A stretch of DNA of 64,000 nt. Origin: Hymenobacter aerilatus. GTDB lineage: Bacteria > Bacteroidota > Bacteroidia > Cytophagales > Hymenobacteraceae. Made by a program: the position numbers and the translations under genes. Location of the stretch: NCBI RefSeq assembly GCF_022921095.1, contig NZ_CP095053.1, forward strand, positions 2,026,501 to 2,090,500, given 5' to 3'. The number at the start of each line of letters is the position of its first letter. Position 1 is the stretch's first letter. The notes under the pieces were generated by a model. It had not been told where the DNA came from, did not search any database, and saw only the letters and a list, made by a program, of their open reading frames with translations. This document shows, piece by piece, positions 17,342 to 26,811 of this stretch.

Positions 17342-20300
17342 CCACTGGTATCCGGTATCGCCCGTCGGCCGTTACCCGCCGATCGCCTGTGCTGCTTAGT
17401 CGAGTGAAGAGGGTGGTAGGCTGCCCGAACCGACCACTACCTAGTTTTCGCAGCGCAATAGAAGCCTCGGCCTCGTGCTCATCCAGCGCATACCCTACCA
17501 CGACATACTTGCCGTCGGCGTCAAACACCGCATCCACTACCAGCCCAATACCCCACTGCCAGAGTGTACGACCTCGCAGCGTTCCTGTTAACACTTCCCC
17601 CGGAAACGTTCGTAGTTCCAACCGGTCTAAGGCAGCGGTTTCCAACAGGCCCGCCGCCCGACGAGTACCGGGTCTACTCCAACTCGTCGTGGCCCGCCCA
17701 TCGGCTAAGGTCAACGCATGGCGCCACGCCTGCACGTCCATGCCGCGAACCGGCGCGAAATTACCATTGTCAAACTGGAACCGAGGCAGATCATCATGCA
17801 CGAGTTCTACGGTGGGCAGTAGTAAAAACCCGTTCTCGTTTACCGCAAACTGGGTTTCCGTGTCCTCAAAGAAGACTTCGTTGGGCCGGATTTGCAGCCC
17901 AATTTCGTAAATCGTGATAATCGGATATTGCCCATTACCCGTAACCGGGACGGGTTCTAGCGTGCCATTATCGAGTAGTTGGGGAGGGAGTAAACGAACG
18001 CGAATGGTATCGGCTACTAAGCCAAAGGGAATAAACTGCTCTACTGTTACCTCTTTGTCTTCGCTGGAAAAAGAGAACGTCAGGTAAGGTAATACTGGGG
18101 CGCCTCCATCCAAGACTTCAAACCGCAACCGCACGAAGTTAGGTTTGGGTTTCGGCTGCCCATCCACTTCCACGGGGGCTTCTACTTTTGCCCGTAACCG
18201 GAGCACCGTACGCGCCTCGTTTGGGTCCGGCTGGTGGGGCATGGGGGGCGAGAGCAACCCCGCCGAAGCAGGTGCCCGGTAGGCGTCAGCATACAAGGCA
18301 AGCGCGTACTGCCCGGCCTTACCTGACGACACGCGCCGCACTCCGGCAAAGAAGAAATTTCCTGTGCTTACCGCGTCTTCGACTGTCCAGTTAATTGGTT
18401 GGGTATTGGTCGGGTTCCACAGTTGAAACGTGCCATTTTCTAACTGATTTTCGACAAATTGCCTTTGCACGGTGGCTTGCACCACTTTGGCAGAGCCGAC
18501 GATACTCACGGATTGGTTCTCATCCAGCCAGTACGCGGAAAACTCGTCTTCCTCTTGGGGAGGCACGACGTGGCGGGGCAACGGCCTATCTGGAAGCGGG
18601 GCGGGAAGGCCATTCGGGTGAAAGGCGCGAAAATCATATTCTTGTTCGACTTCGTTCAGGCTCACAATCCACCACGCGCCCATTCTTTGCACCAGTAGAC
18701 AATTACTCCGGCGTAGAATGCTATTGAGCACCGTCCGGCAATCAACCGTCTTCCCCTGCTCGTAGTACGCTGTGCGCCAGCCCCACGTCTCGGCTAGGGG
18801 GTCGGCGTCTTCGCCCATCAGCACGTCGCGTAGGTTGTCGGCGTTGTATAACGGAAGGTTTACGTCACACCGAGACAAACAGTGCAGTACCGTCGCCAGC
18901 AGCGGCCGGCGTCCGAGCATATCCTCCCCGATGTGATTTAAAAACTCTGTATCGGCTAACGCTCCTAGCCCATCGTTGGCGTCAAAGCTAACTTCCTGGC
19001 CTATGCCTAATAGTGGTTCTTGGTAGGTGCTTGGGTCCACGAAGCCTCTGAATACCAGAATATCCGCCCGGTAGACACTAACACGGTGGAAGCGGTCGTG
19101 CTTGGTGACAATATCCACGAACTGCCGCACTTGGCTGGTTCTGAGCCGCAGGGTCACACCCGAGCCAATGGCTTCGGGTAAGATGCCATCGGGCGAACTG
19201 CCGGTTTCAGCGTAGGAGCGTTGCGCTGGGCTCGCTGCCCCGCATACGCTCGTTACCCCACCCGCCCAATCCTGTTGTTCTATTTCAACTCGTAAGGAAG
19301 TACTGAACAGGTCATCCGCTTCCAGTCGCCACCGCACCCGGTAGCGGTCCTCAATGGTAAACTTGGCTTCAATACTTCTACCGGCCGCATCTTGAACGCG
19401 CACAGTATGCTGCCCGGCCGGGAGGTTATCAAACTGCCCGGTGGTATTTGTTTCACCTGTACTTTCTTCTGTAAACGACAACGGCAACGCGGGCGAATCG
19501 GCTTCTACCCACACGTCGCCTAGTCGCTCCAGTACTGAATCAATATCGGTTTTGATGAGGTTGAGTAGACGCAGTTCCCCGGCTGTGCTAGGCGTTGTGG
19601 CAATCGTATCTTCAACCCGTAGTCTGTAATTCCCGTCGTGATAGAGCCGCCGATACGTGATACCATCAGGCAGGTAATACGCGTCTACGATTTCTGTGGT
19701 AGGACGCGAGTAGGCGGCTGGGTAGGCCGGGTCGGTTTGGTAGGCAACGTCGTAGGCGTCACGGGTAGCGAAATCATAGGCGGTGCCCCTGGCAACGTAA
19801 ATCGTGCGGCCGTTTTCGCCGCGGTCATCCGTTATAAACTCTTCAAAAAGGAAGTATTTGAGCCACTTGGCAGGCTCTCGCGTCGGGTCGGCCGGCTGGT
19901 TGTCGGTTTCACCCGGTCCAAAAATCCGAACTTCCTCCGAAATCACTTGGCAGGTGGCCGCGTCCTGCACCGCGCACCGATATCTTCCAGCCGGGGCTTT
20001 CTTGAACACGAACTGATACACGCCTTCTGTTGGAATGGAATACGTGTAATTCGGCGTGTCTCCTACTTGCCCGACGACATAGCTTACCCCGGCAACCGTT
20101 ATAGAAAAACTAGCCGGTCCGTTGCTGGTAGAGGCGGTAAAGAATAAACTACCGAAAGCAGGATCATCCGTCGTATTCGTCCCGAACGTTTCTAGACGCA
20201 GGTCACAGACGCCCGCTATGGGACAACTACCGTGGTTAGGGTTGTCAATGCGTTCTGCCTGCCCGCCTTGGCTGTAGCGCAGCACGTAGGTCGAGCCTTC

Positions 20301-20486
20301 GCAGTATTCGTCTAAGACCGTGTTGTCTTCAATCTGGTGCGTTTCCAGTTGGAAGCTATCCACTACCTCTGTTTCCGAGGCATGAATAACAGGATTGTAG
20401 TAGATGCGGGTAACGCGGTACTGCCCCGGCGCGGTCTCGACGCTGGTAGAGGTGAGCAACCGCCGCTCGTAGACAGGAAAGGCCAT
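17337..20486 (-). CDS. Large tail tip/baseplate protein, 1049 aa
   Basis: Starts MAFPVYERRLLTSTSVETAP at ATG 20486, 4 bases after a late -7 element. The sequence is beta-rich throughout with several Ig-like stretches (FDNLPAGQHTVRVQDAAGR) and an N-terminal Cys-containing region. Order after the tape measure matches the tail-tip hub or host-specificity protein of siphoviruses, but no named domain is clear. It is the only gene of its transcription unit; its stop lies in the next late activator site region. Confidence 0.75.
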   Translation of the reverse strand: MAFPVYERRLLTSTSVETAPGQYRVTRIYYNPVIHASETEVVDSFQLETHQIEDNTVLDEYCEGSTYVLRYSQGGQAERIDNPNHGSCPIAGVCDLRLETFGTNTTDDPAFGSLFFTASTSNGPASFSITVAGVSYVVGQVGDTPNYTYSIPTEGVYQFVFKKAPAGRYRCAVQDAATCQVISEEVRIFGPGETDNQPADPTREPAKWLKYFLFEEFITDDRGENGRTIYVARGTAYDFATRDAYDVAYQTDPAYPAAYSRPTTEIVDAYYLPDGITYRRLYHDGNYRLRVEDTIATTPSTAGELRLLNLIKTDIDSVLERLGDVWVEADSPALPLSFTEESTGETNTTGQFDNLPAGQHTVRVQDAAGRSIEAKFTIEDRYRVRWRLEADDLFSTSLRVEIEQQDWAGGVTSVCGAASPAQRSYAETGSSPDGILPEAIGSGVTLRLRTSQVRQFVDIVTKHDRFHRVSVYRADILVFRGFVDPSTYQEPLLGIGQEVSFDANDGLGALADTEFLNHIGEDMLGRRPLLATVLHCLSRCDVNLPLYNADNLRDVLMGEDADPLAETWGWRTAYYEQGKTVDCRTVLNSILRRSNCLLVQRMGAWWIVSLNEVEQEYDFRAFHPNGLPAPLPDRPLPRHVVPPQEEDEFSAYWLDENQSVSIVGSAKVVQATVQRQFVENQLENGTFQLWNPTNTQPINWTVEDAVSTGNFFFAGVRRVSSGKAGQYALALYADAYRAPASAGLLSPPMPHQPDPNEARTVLRLRAKVEAPVEVDGQPKPKPNFVRLRFEVLDGGAPVLPYLTFSFSSEDKEVTVEQFIPFGLVADTIRVRLLPPQLLDNGTLEPVPVTGNGQYPIITIYEIGLQIRPNEVFFEDTETQFAVNENGFLLLPTVELVHDDLPRFQFDNGNFAPVRGMDVQAWRHALTLADGRATTSWSRPGTRRAAGLLETAALDRLELRTFPGEVLTGTLRGRTLWQWGIGLVVDAVFDADGKYVVVGYALDEHEAEASIALRKLGSGRFGQPTTLFTRLSSTGDRRVTADGRYRIPVD

Positions 20487-20490
20487 GCTG

Positions 20491-20549
20491 CGAAGCTAAC
20501 AGAGGAGGCTAGGGGTTCGGGGAAGGCCCGGCGCAACTTGTTGGCTAGT
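20491..20549 (-). promoter_or_regulatory. Late promoter for the baseplate gene
   Basis: ACTAGCCAACAAGTTGCG (20549-20532), 33-base spacer, TAGCTTCG (20498-20491), 4 bases, ATG 20486. It lies in the intergenic region shared with the divergent secreted-protein gene. Confidence 0.8.
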
Positions 20550-20568
20550 GGTTGTGTATATTGGCGGT

Positions 20569-21006
20569 ATGAAAAATATTCTACTTTTAGCGTGTATCTT
20601 ATCAAATACATATGCTATTGGGCAAACTACGTCTGCGACGCCATTCAAAGGGGCTACCGTTATCAGTGTACCATTCACTGGGTCTGCTGGGCAATCTTTA
20701 CAGCGCATCGCAAAAGTATTTGTGCAGCAAGGATTTGGTATTGAGCGAATGGATACGACGCTAGGCTATTTTGACACCGCCCCACGAGCCTACGGGCAGT
20801 TGTCGCCAGCCGTGTTTCTATACCATGTCGTTGCTAAAAACACGGTAGAAATTACAGGGCAATATCAAGTAAAGGTTGGACTGCAAACCATCAGTTCACC
20901 GATGCAGTGGACAAAAAGTAATCTGACACAAGACAAGCAATGTTTTTTGCGGGCACAGGAAGTAGCCGAATCCTACTCCCCTACCCTGCAATACAGCACG
21001 CGTTAG
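20569..21006 (+). CDS. Small secreted protein, probable moron
   Basis: 145 aa from MKNILLLACILSNTYAIGQ, a Sec signal peptide (ATG 20569, with TATATTGG 4 bases upstream). The mature part is about 125 aa of mixed alpha/beta (FVQQGFGIERMDTTLGYFDT) with no recognised domain. It is opposite to the tail genes, divergent from the baseplate gene and convergent with the tape measure, which it overlaps by 4 bases. Signal peptide, strand and own promoter suggest a lysogenic-conversion gene expressed from the prophage. Its role is unknown. Confidence 0.75.
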   Translation: MKNILLLACILSNTYAIGQTTSATPFKGATVISVPFTGSAGQSLQRIAKVFVQQGFGIERMDTTLGYFDTAPRAYGQLSPAVFLYHVVAKNTVEITGQYQVKVGLQTISSPMQWTKSNLTQDKQCFLRAQEVAESYSPTLQYSTR

Positions 21007-24000
21007 GCTTTGCGTAGAGTCCTATATTGATCGACTCGCAGCAGCTTTGTAAGCACGGACGACGCATCATCACTTGATTTTAAATCAACTTCTACTTTCA
21101 ATGCTTGTGATTTAGGGAAATCCGCTGGTTTGGGGGCCGCTACTGCGGCGGGCCCTGTCCCCGCCGAACCAGCTCCGGTAATAGAACCGAGTTGCCCAGC
21201 AGCTTGCTTGCCTACTGCCGAAACGACCCCCCCAAGGGCTACAAGCCCTATGCCAGCGGCAATAGCTGCGATACCGCCCGCGGCGCCAGATTTAAACAGG
21301 TTATCTAGGGCAAGCTTGGCAATACCAATCGCAATGAGTTGCTGCCCGAAGGTTTTCATAAAATCTCCAATAGCGGAGATGATAGACCCAAAGACAAACT
21401 GCAAGCCATCACCAATTGTAGCACTACCCGTAACGATAGCGCCAAACGCTTCCCCAATCGAGTCTGCAATACCTGAGAGCGCAGAAGCTACCCCGAACTT
21501 AAAGGTTTCGACTAGGGCTTGTTGTTCAGTCAGACGCTTAAACTTATCCGTTAAGGACTCTACGCCCTCTCCTACTTCGCTTATATTGCGCAGATACACC
21601 CCCGTCCCATCAGCAGACTCCACAAAGCCGACGGTGGTGGGGTCAATACCTTGCGCCCTTAGATTGGCAAGCGACGCGCTTACAGCGGCGATCTTAGCCC
21701 CTGTGTAATCGAAAGTTGCTCCGAAATCGACACTTCCTTGCGCCGCTTCAGCAAGGGCTTTGTTAAGTGTTATCGTTTCGTTGGTGAGCGCTAAGCCTTC
21801 CCCGCCGCCTCGCATACTTGCGAAATTCAACCGGACAGGCAAGTCAAGCGGCTGGCTTTTATAGTCCCCAAGGATATTCTGAATATCTCTATCCAATGTA
21901 TCCTTGACCGTACGGGGCATCCGTAGCCCTTCAAAAATCTTCCCGCCATCTAGCTGATCGAATCCGGTATCAAGCGATTGACGGAGCGTAACAAGTTGCT
22001 GCGTGAACGAGGCAAAGGCCCTGTTCGCGCTGGTGACGCCCACCTTCGCGAGTCGAGACAGCCCGGTTTCCAGGATGGCAATGCGCTTGGTGGTTTCCTC
22101 AACGCCTTCTGATACGATTCCAAGCTTCACTTGTCCGTCCAACCCACGCAGGTTGTCGCGTAGTTGCTTAAAGGCTCGTTCTACTTCGCTTAGGGCTTTC
22201 TTAGCGGTGTTTGGAAGTTGCTTGAATTCTGCTATTTGAGCGCGTAGGCGTTTAATCAACGCATCATCAGCCGTCAGGTCTTTCCCTGCTAGCTTGTCGT
22301 TGTAGCGTTGTTCTAAGGCGGCTTTAAGTTGTTCTTCTAGTTCTTTGAGTGTAACCAGCGCTTTCCCGGTTTTATCAGCAGCCCCTTTTACGGCATTCAA
22401 CCCAGTAGTGGCAGCGGCTCCTAATCCCAAAAAGCCTTTGGTTAAGCCTCCTATTGCTGGATTGATGACGCTGCTAATTTGCACCCCTGCACTACTGAAG
22501 TCTCCTAGCGTACGGCGCAAGTCGGTGACGACGTTCTTTTGCTCGTCAAACGCCTTGGTAGCGTTTACCAACTCCTTTTGAAACGTTACGATGTCATCCG
22601 TTTGGTCGGAGTAGAAAGCCCGCCCACCGCTGGTGACGAATACTTTGCCGGTTCTATTATAAATCTCTTGGCGTTCCCGTAGTGTGCGCAGTACTTTTTC
22701 GCGTTTTTGCAGTTCCTCTGTTTCGCTTTCAATAGATTGCCGGGCAGAACTTACCGTTAACTGCTGTTGCGCGGCAATGAACTCACGGGTGCGCTTCGTA
22801 TTAAGCGAAAGCGTCTTCCCGTACGCATCTATCTCTCCGCGGGCACTAGGAATGGCCGTCGTGACTTTTTGGATGATGGTCTCTAGCTCTGCTTGCTCCC
22901 CGGCCGTGAGTGCAGTTTTGCTTTGCAGTTCCTCGTAGCGGGCAAGCAGTGGCTCAACCGAAGTCGTAAGTTCTTGAGTGGCTGTCTTCTGGTCCTGATA
23001 CGACCGTAGCGTGCGTTCGCTGCTGTTGGACAGATAAACCAAGCCCGCCGCGAGTGCGGCTACGGCAGCTACTGCTAAGCCAATAGGGCCAGTAGCAACG
23101 GTCACAGCGGCACCTAATGCTTCTAATCCAACAATGAGTGCGCCGCCTGGGGCTAATAAAGAAATAATACTACCCAATCCAAATGCCAGTGGCCCAATAG
23201 CTGCCACCAACCCACCGACCACCAACACCGTTTTCGCGGCGGCTGGCGACATGTTATTCAGTGCTCCCGTAATGGCTCCTACCGTCGCAGAGAAGCCTTT
23301 TAAGAGGGGAAGCAGTTGATTGCCAACTGTTATTCCTAATTCGGTCAGACGGTTTTTCGCTATCTGTATCTGGCTCGCAGTTGTTTCGTAGCGTTGCCCG
23401 GCTTCTTTGGCAAGGGCGGTATTGTCGGAGAATGCTTTACCCGATAACTCAATTGCCCGACGGGCCACGTCGCCCGACCCTGCCAAACGCAACAGCGAGT
23501 CGGATACGCGAATATCATTTAGCTCTAAATCTGCTAGGGTTTTAAGCGTAGAGCCGCCCTGGTCTTTAATTCGCCCTAACCCCTCGGTGAAGTCTACGAT
23601 GGCGCCGGCCGCGTTGGTGCGGAAGCTCTTGGCGAATGCATCGGCACTCACGCCCGCTACCTTGGCGAACTTATTCAGATCACTACCCCCGTTCTCAACC
23701 GCTAATTGAATGCGTTTGAAGACCGTGCTTAACGCAGTACCTCCGGCTTCGGCATTGATGCCTAAGCTACTCAGTGCCGTGCCAAACGCCAGAATATCGG
23801 CTTCTGTTAGATTAATCTGCTTACCTGCCCCGGCTAAGCGTCCAGCGATTTCAACAATCTCTGATTCAGTGGTTGCAAAGTTGTTCCCCAATGCGACTAC
23901 CGCGGAGCCCAGGTTACTAAACTGGGTTTGGGGGAGCTGGGTAATATTAGCCAGTCGGGCTAACGCCGTGGCGGCTTGATCGGAACTGAGGTTCGTGCTG

Positions 24001-24779
24001 TTGCCAAGATCAATCATGGTCTTGGTGAAATCCAGCACGTTCTCGCGTTTGATGCCAAGTTGCCCGGCGGCTTCTGCTACTTTGGCTATCTCAGTGGCTG
24101 CGGCTGGTATTTCCGTGGCTAGTTGTCGGATGCCGGCGCTCAGACGAGCATACTCGGATTCTGTTTGCGCGGCACTTAACCCAGTAGTATCAAGTGTTTT
24201 CTTTACCCCGGCAAAAGCCGATTCAAAATCTACTGCCGCCTTGCCCGCCAGCCCAAAGGCTAAGGTAATGGGCGCACTAATTCCAATCGAAGCCGCCTGC
24301 CCTACGTCTTTTAAGCCATCCCCTAACCGACCAACCCCATCTTTCAGCCCTTTGGCCGCTGCGTCACCTGCTTTAAAGGCCGCAATCAACTTGCCGTTGA
24401 TGGTATCCGCGGCATTGCCCGCACCGGCGGCTAATCCTTTGAATCCATTCCCGGCCGTTGCCGCAGCGCCCCCGACGTTCTTCGCGGCTTCCGCTGCTAG
24501 AGTGGACGAGCTTACCCAGCGCCCGTTGGCATCGCGCATCTTGCCCTGTGCATCAATGTAGCGCCCCATTGCCTTATCGGCTTCATTCAGCCCTCCAGCT
24601 ACACGGGAACCAATAGTAGCAGCGGCCGTGCCGACGCCCGATAAGGAGCCTGCCGCGTCTGTCGCTGCTTTGTTGGCCGTGCTGGCAAAGCTTTGTACGC
24701 GGGTAGCGGCTACATTCAACCCAGACTCTAGCCCGCTTAAATCGGCACCAATGGCAACATTCAGGGCTCCTAAATCCAT
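21003..24779 (-). CDS. Tape measure protein, 1258 aa
   Basis: The N-terminal 500 residues match the TP901 tape-measure core (FESAFAGVKKTLDTTGLS, AAEAAGQLGIKRENVL, ALSSLGINAEAGGTALS). Hydrophobic stretches lie near 540-590 and in the last 100 residues; long helices fill the rest. The protein sets tail length and may help DNA cross the envelope. By the usual 1.5 A per residue the tail would be about 190 nm. It directly follows the frameshifted chaperone gene. Confidence 0.95.
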   Translation of the reverse strand: MDLGALNVAIGADLSGLESGLNVAATRVQSFASTANKAATDAAGSLSGVGTAAATIGSRVAGGLNEADKAMGRYIDAQGKMRDANGRWVSSSTLAAEAAKNVGGAAATAGNGFKGLAAGAGNAADTINGKLIAAFKAGDAAAKGLKDGVGRLGDGLKDVGQAASIGISAPITLAFGLAGKAAVDFESAFAGVKKTLDTTGLSAAQTESEYARLSAGIRQLATEIPAAATEIAKVAEAAGQLGIKRENVLDFTKTMIDLGNSTNLSSDQAATALARLANITQLPQTQFSNLGSAVVALGNNFATTESEIVEIAGRLAGAGKQINLTEADILAFGTALSSLGINAEAGGTALSTVFKRIQLAVENGGSDLNKFAKVAGVSADAFAKSFRTNAAGAIVDFTEGLGRIKDQGGSTLKTLADLELNDIRVSDSLLRLAGSGDVARRAIELSGKAFSDNTALAKEAGQRYETTASQIQIAKNRLTELGITVGNQLLPLLKGFSATVGAITGALNNMSPAAAKTVLVVGGLVAAIGPLAFGLGSIISLLAPGGALIVGLEALGAAVTVATGPIGLAVAAVAALAAGLVYLSNSSERTLRSYQDQKTATQELTTSVEPLLARYEELQSKTALTAGEQAELETIIQKVTTAIPSARGEIDAYGKTLSLNTKRTREFIAAQQQLTVSSARQSIESETEELQKREKVLRTLRERQEIYNRTGKVFVTSGGRAFYSDQTDDIVTFQKELVNATKAFDEQKNVVTDLRRTLGDFSSAGVQISSVINPAIGGLTKGFLGLGAAATTGLNAVKGAADKTGKALVTLKELEEQLKAALEQRYNDKLAGKDLTADDALIKRLRAQIAEFKQLPNTAKKALSEVERAFKQLRDNLRGLDGQVKLGIVSEGVEETTKRIAILETGLSRLAKVGVTSANRAFASFTQQLVTLRQSLDTGFDQLDGGKIFEGLRMPRTVKDTLDRDIQNILGDYKSQPLDLPVRLNFASMRGGGEGLALTNETITLNKALAEAAQGSVDFGATFDYTGAKIAAVSASLANLRAQGIDPTTVGFVESADGTGVYLRNISEVGEGVESLTDKFKRLTEQQALVETFKFGVASALSGIADSIGEAFGAIVTGSATIGDGLQFVFGSIISAIGDFMKTFGQQLIAIGIAKLALDNLFKSGAAGGIAAIAAGIGLVALGGVVSAVGKQAAGQLGSITGAGSAGTGPAAVAAPKPADFPKSQALKVEVDLKSSDDASSVLTKLLRVDQYRTLRKA

Positions 24780-25501
24780 TTAGGTAGTGGTAGGGCGTTT
24801 AAAGTAATTCATAGCCGCCATGCGCTTTAAAAACGCATCGTTGCTTTCTGTTTTCTCTGAAGTAGCCCGGTCGGTCGGCAAGGGCCATAGCATTGCGCCT
24901 TGTATTTCTTTGCCGGTTTTGGTCTTCGTGCCGTTGGCTTGAAACACCCACGCCCCCAACTCTCGGAGGCGACGAATTTCCTGCTCTTGCTTGTTTTGAT
25001 ACCCAAGCACCGCGTGCTCGTAGTCGGGCCACGTCATGCGCCAAAACTCCCAGGGCCGGAGGCCGGCTTGCGCAGCGTACGCCATAACGCCCCTCCATGT
25101 AGGAGGGGCGCTGGGCGCTACTTCTGTTCCTTCGGCCCCTTCGCTTTTCCCGGTGCCGTGGTGGCTAGGTCGCGAGCGGTTTGGAAGAATTTGGCAATTT
25201 CTTCGGGGGTGGTTTGAGCTGCTTCGTCCACCCAGAACGACACTTTCTTAGGTGTGTACTCAAAGGGCAAATCGTGTAGTTCCGCGCCAGCCGCCAAAGC
25301 GGAATGCACTAAGTCTACAATCAGTACCGAGTCTTTTAGACCGCCTGCCCCGGTTAGTTCACTGACCGCCTCTTGGTAACCGGAAAGTTCTACACCCCGG
25401 TTCTCACAAAAGATTCTGGACTGAAGTGTCCCCCAATGGTAGGGGCGTTGCTCCCCGCCAATCAGCATCGAGCCTTCCCCGCGAATTGCTAGATGTACCA
25501 T
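24780..25501 (-). CDS. Tail assembly chaperone GT fusion made by -1 frameshift
   Basis: Translation of the upstream frame from ATG 25501 can slip back one base at GGGAAAA (25151-25145) and continue in the open frame to 24780. The joined region reads SEGAEGTEVAPSAPPTWRGV and then MAYAAQAGLRPWEFWRMTW. The T part resembles tail-chaperone C-termini (GLRPWEFWRMT). The order chaperone, frameshift, tape measure is conserved in siphoviruses such as lambda G/GT. GT binds the tape measure and recruits tube subunits. An internal ATG (25085) could also start the T part alone. Confidence 0.8.
25088..25110 (-). other. Strong hairpin between chaperone frames
   Basis: CGCCCCTCC and GGAGGGGCG form a perfect 9-bp stem with a 5-base loop. 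It is 34 bases after the slippery heptamer, further than a typical stimulator, and just before the internal ATG 25085. It may limit independent initiation there or support frameshifting. No T-run follows. Confidence 0.55.
25118..25501 (-). CDS. Tail assembly chaperone (G-like), 127 aa
   Basis: Zero-frame product, MVHLAIRGEGSMLIGGEQRP, ending KGPKEQK. Acidic/helical centre and a C-terminal tail after PEEIAKFFQTARDL. It lies between tail tube and tape measure, the invariant chaperone place. It shares its first about 119 residues with the frameshift product. Confidence 0.8.
   Translation of the reverse strand: MVHLAIRGEGSMLIGGEQRPYHWGTLQSRIFCENRGVELSGYQEAVSELTGAGGLKDSVLIVDLVHSALAAGAELHDLPFEYTPKKVSFWVDEAAQTTPEEIAKFFQTARDLATTAPGKAKGPKEQK
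25145..25151 (-). other. Programmed -1 frameshift heptamer GGGAAAA
   Basis: In frame it reads G-GGA-AAA (codons 118-119), a canonical X-XXY-YYZ slippery site, close to lambda's GGGAAAG. The downstream ORF is in exactly the -1 frame and stays open across the junction. Confidence 0.85.
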
Positions 25502-25502
25502 A

Positions 25503-25922
25503 CTACGCAGTGATTAAGCCATAAGGGCCGTTACCCGTGAAGTCAGCCGTCCAGGTAACAGTGCCCGTTTCGGGCTTGCTCAGGGCAAGGTTAGACAAGT
25601 AGGCTTTACCGCCGTAGCGTTCGCCCTGTTCGCCGCCAAGGGTGAATTCAAAGTCTACCTCCGTGCCGTCTACCAAGGTAGAAAGCATGTCTTTGTAGGA
25701 GATGTTGGCCGCTTCTTCAGCAGTAGGGAAGACGCGGGCAATAGCGCCAATAGAACCGGACCAGCTCCGTTCGCCAGGGGAGCCTTGCGCCCACCCGCCC
25801 GAAGAAGAACAAGTAGCCGGGTCAATTGTACGGGCAACCGTAACATCCATTGATTGGGCGCACCCTACTACGGTATCTCCGATGTAGGTTACCACATCTG
25901 TGGCGTTGATGATAGAAGCCAT
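25503..25922 (-). CDS. Major tail tube protein, 139 aa
   Basis: MASIINATDVVTYIGDTVVG, compact and beta-rich, ending FTGNGPYGLITA. The central AYLSNLALSKPETGTVTWTADF is typical of tail tube subunits. It precedes the chaperone gene by two bases and follows the tail terminator gene. Confidence 0.85.
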   Translation of the reverse strand: MASIINATDVVTYIGDTVVGCAQSMDVTVARTIDPATCSSSGGWAQGSPGERSWSGSIGAIARVFPTAEEAANISYKDMLSTLVDGTEVDFEFTLGGEQGERYGGKAYLSNLALSKPETGTVTWTADFTGNGPYGLITA

Positions 25923-25951
25923 TCGCTAGGGGTATAAGGAGTGAGAAATGT

Positions 25952-26446
25952 TTAAGAGACAGCCCGGTAACGCCCCGTTGGGGCCGCGTACACGGGTGGT
26001 AGCGGTTGTAGGTAAGTGCCACCGTGGTAGTACACCGACCAGCGGTAGCGGAGTAGTCGTCGAACCGCTCGCAGTTCGCCGTTATCCTCGCGTAATTCAG
26101 AGCCTAGCAGCGTAATACCACGCCCGCACTGCCAGCCCGCAGGCATGGGCAAGGCTACGTTATCGAGTCGATTGGTAATCTGATCGGCTAGTTCGTCGGC
26201 TGGTTCGCTCGAGAGCTGGTCGGCTGGGAATTGGGTAATCACATCGATTAGGGCCGTGCACTCCCAGGCCCTGCAACCAGTGGAACCAGCAGTAGGGGCG
26301 AAGGTGGGCTGTTGCAGAAAGACGTAGTGCTCCCGTAGTTCTGAATCGGGGTGCTCGTACACCTTGATATCCACACCATCGTACACCAGCGGCGGAACCG
26401 TTAGCGTCGTGTAGAGGGTAGGAATAAGGTGTTTAAGCGGGTTCAT
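25952..26446 (-). CDS. Tail completion/terminator protein, 164 aa
   Basis: MNPLKHLIPTLYTTLTVPPL with the pattern of DUF3168-type neck proteins: N-terminal helix, short hydrophobic strand, then beta-rich body. Its ATG overlaps the stop of the HK97 gp10-like gene. It should cap the tail tube and bind the head connector. Confidence 0.7.
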   Translation of the reverse strand: MNPLKHLIPTLYTTLTVPPLVYDGVDIKVYEHPDSELREHYVFLQQPTFAPTAGSTGCRAWECTALIDVITQFPADQLSSEPADELADQITNRLDNVALPMPAGWQCGRGITLLGSELREDNGELRAVRRLLRYRWSVYYHGGTYLQPLPPVYAAPTGRYRAVS

Positions 26447-26811
26447 TTCAGGTTAGCGCGAGACTTTAGATTGTCTAGAAAGCGTTGCCGGTTAGCTTCG
26501 TACGCCGGGAAAAGGAAAGGCTGTGCGCGTTGCCGCGTCGTGCCCAGCTCCACGAAAGGCGCATAACTCACGTTTGTTCCGACCACCCCCGACAGGCCGT
26601 TGGAACTGATTTCAGTGTGGATACTTGACCGGAGTCTACCCGTATCCACGGGGGCTAATTCTTTGGCGTCGGATTCAATGAGAAGGAGCGTTTCCGCTAC
26701 GACTTCTCGCGCCGCCGCTCGGGTAGAGGGGAGTAAGAGTTTGATCTTGTTGAGCAGCCCGTTTAACTGCTGACCATCTACACCGACTTGTAGGTTACTG
26801 GCCACTGTCAA
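26443..26811 (-). CDS. HK97 gp10-like neck protein, 122 aa
   Basis: Contains KELAPVDTGRLRSSIHTEIS and VSYAPFVELGTTRQRAQPFL, the hallmark of the HK97-gp10 family that joins head and tail. The length is typical. It overlaps the preceding gene by 17 bases. Confidence 0.9.
   Translation of the reverse strand: MTVASNLQVGVDGQQLNGLLNKIKLLLPSTRAAAREVVAETLLLIESDAKELAPVDTGRLRSSIHTEISSNGLSGVVGTNVSYAPFVELGTTRQRAQPFLFPAYEANRQRFLDNLKSRANLK

Noticed and set aside
20532-20590. The late site as promoter of the divergent secreted gene
   Set aside because: The 18-base box is oriented and spaced for the minus-strand baseplate gene; the plus gene has its own TATATTGG close to its ATG.
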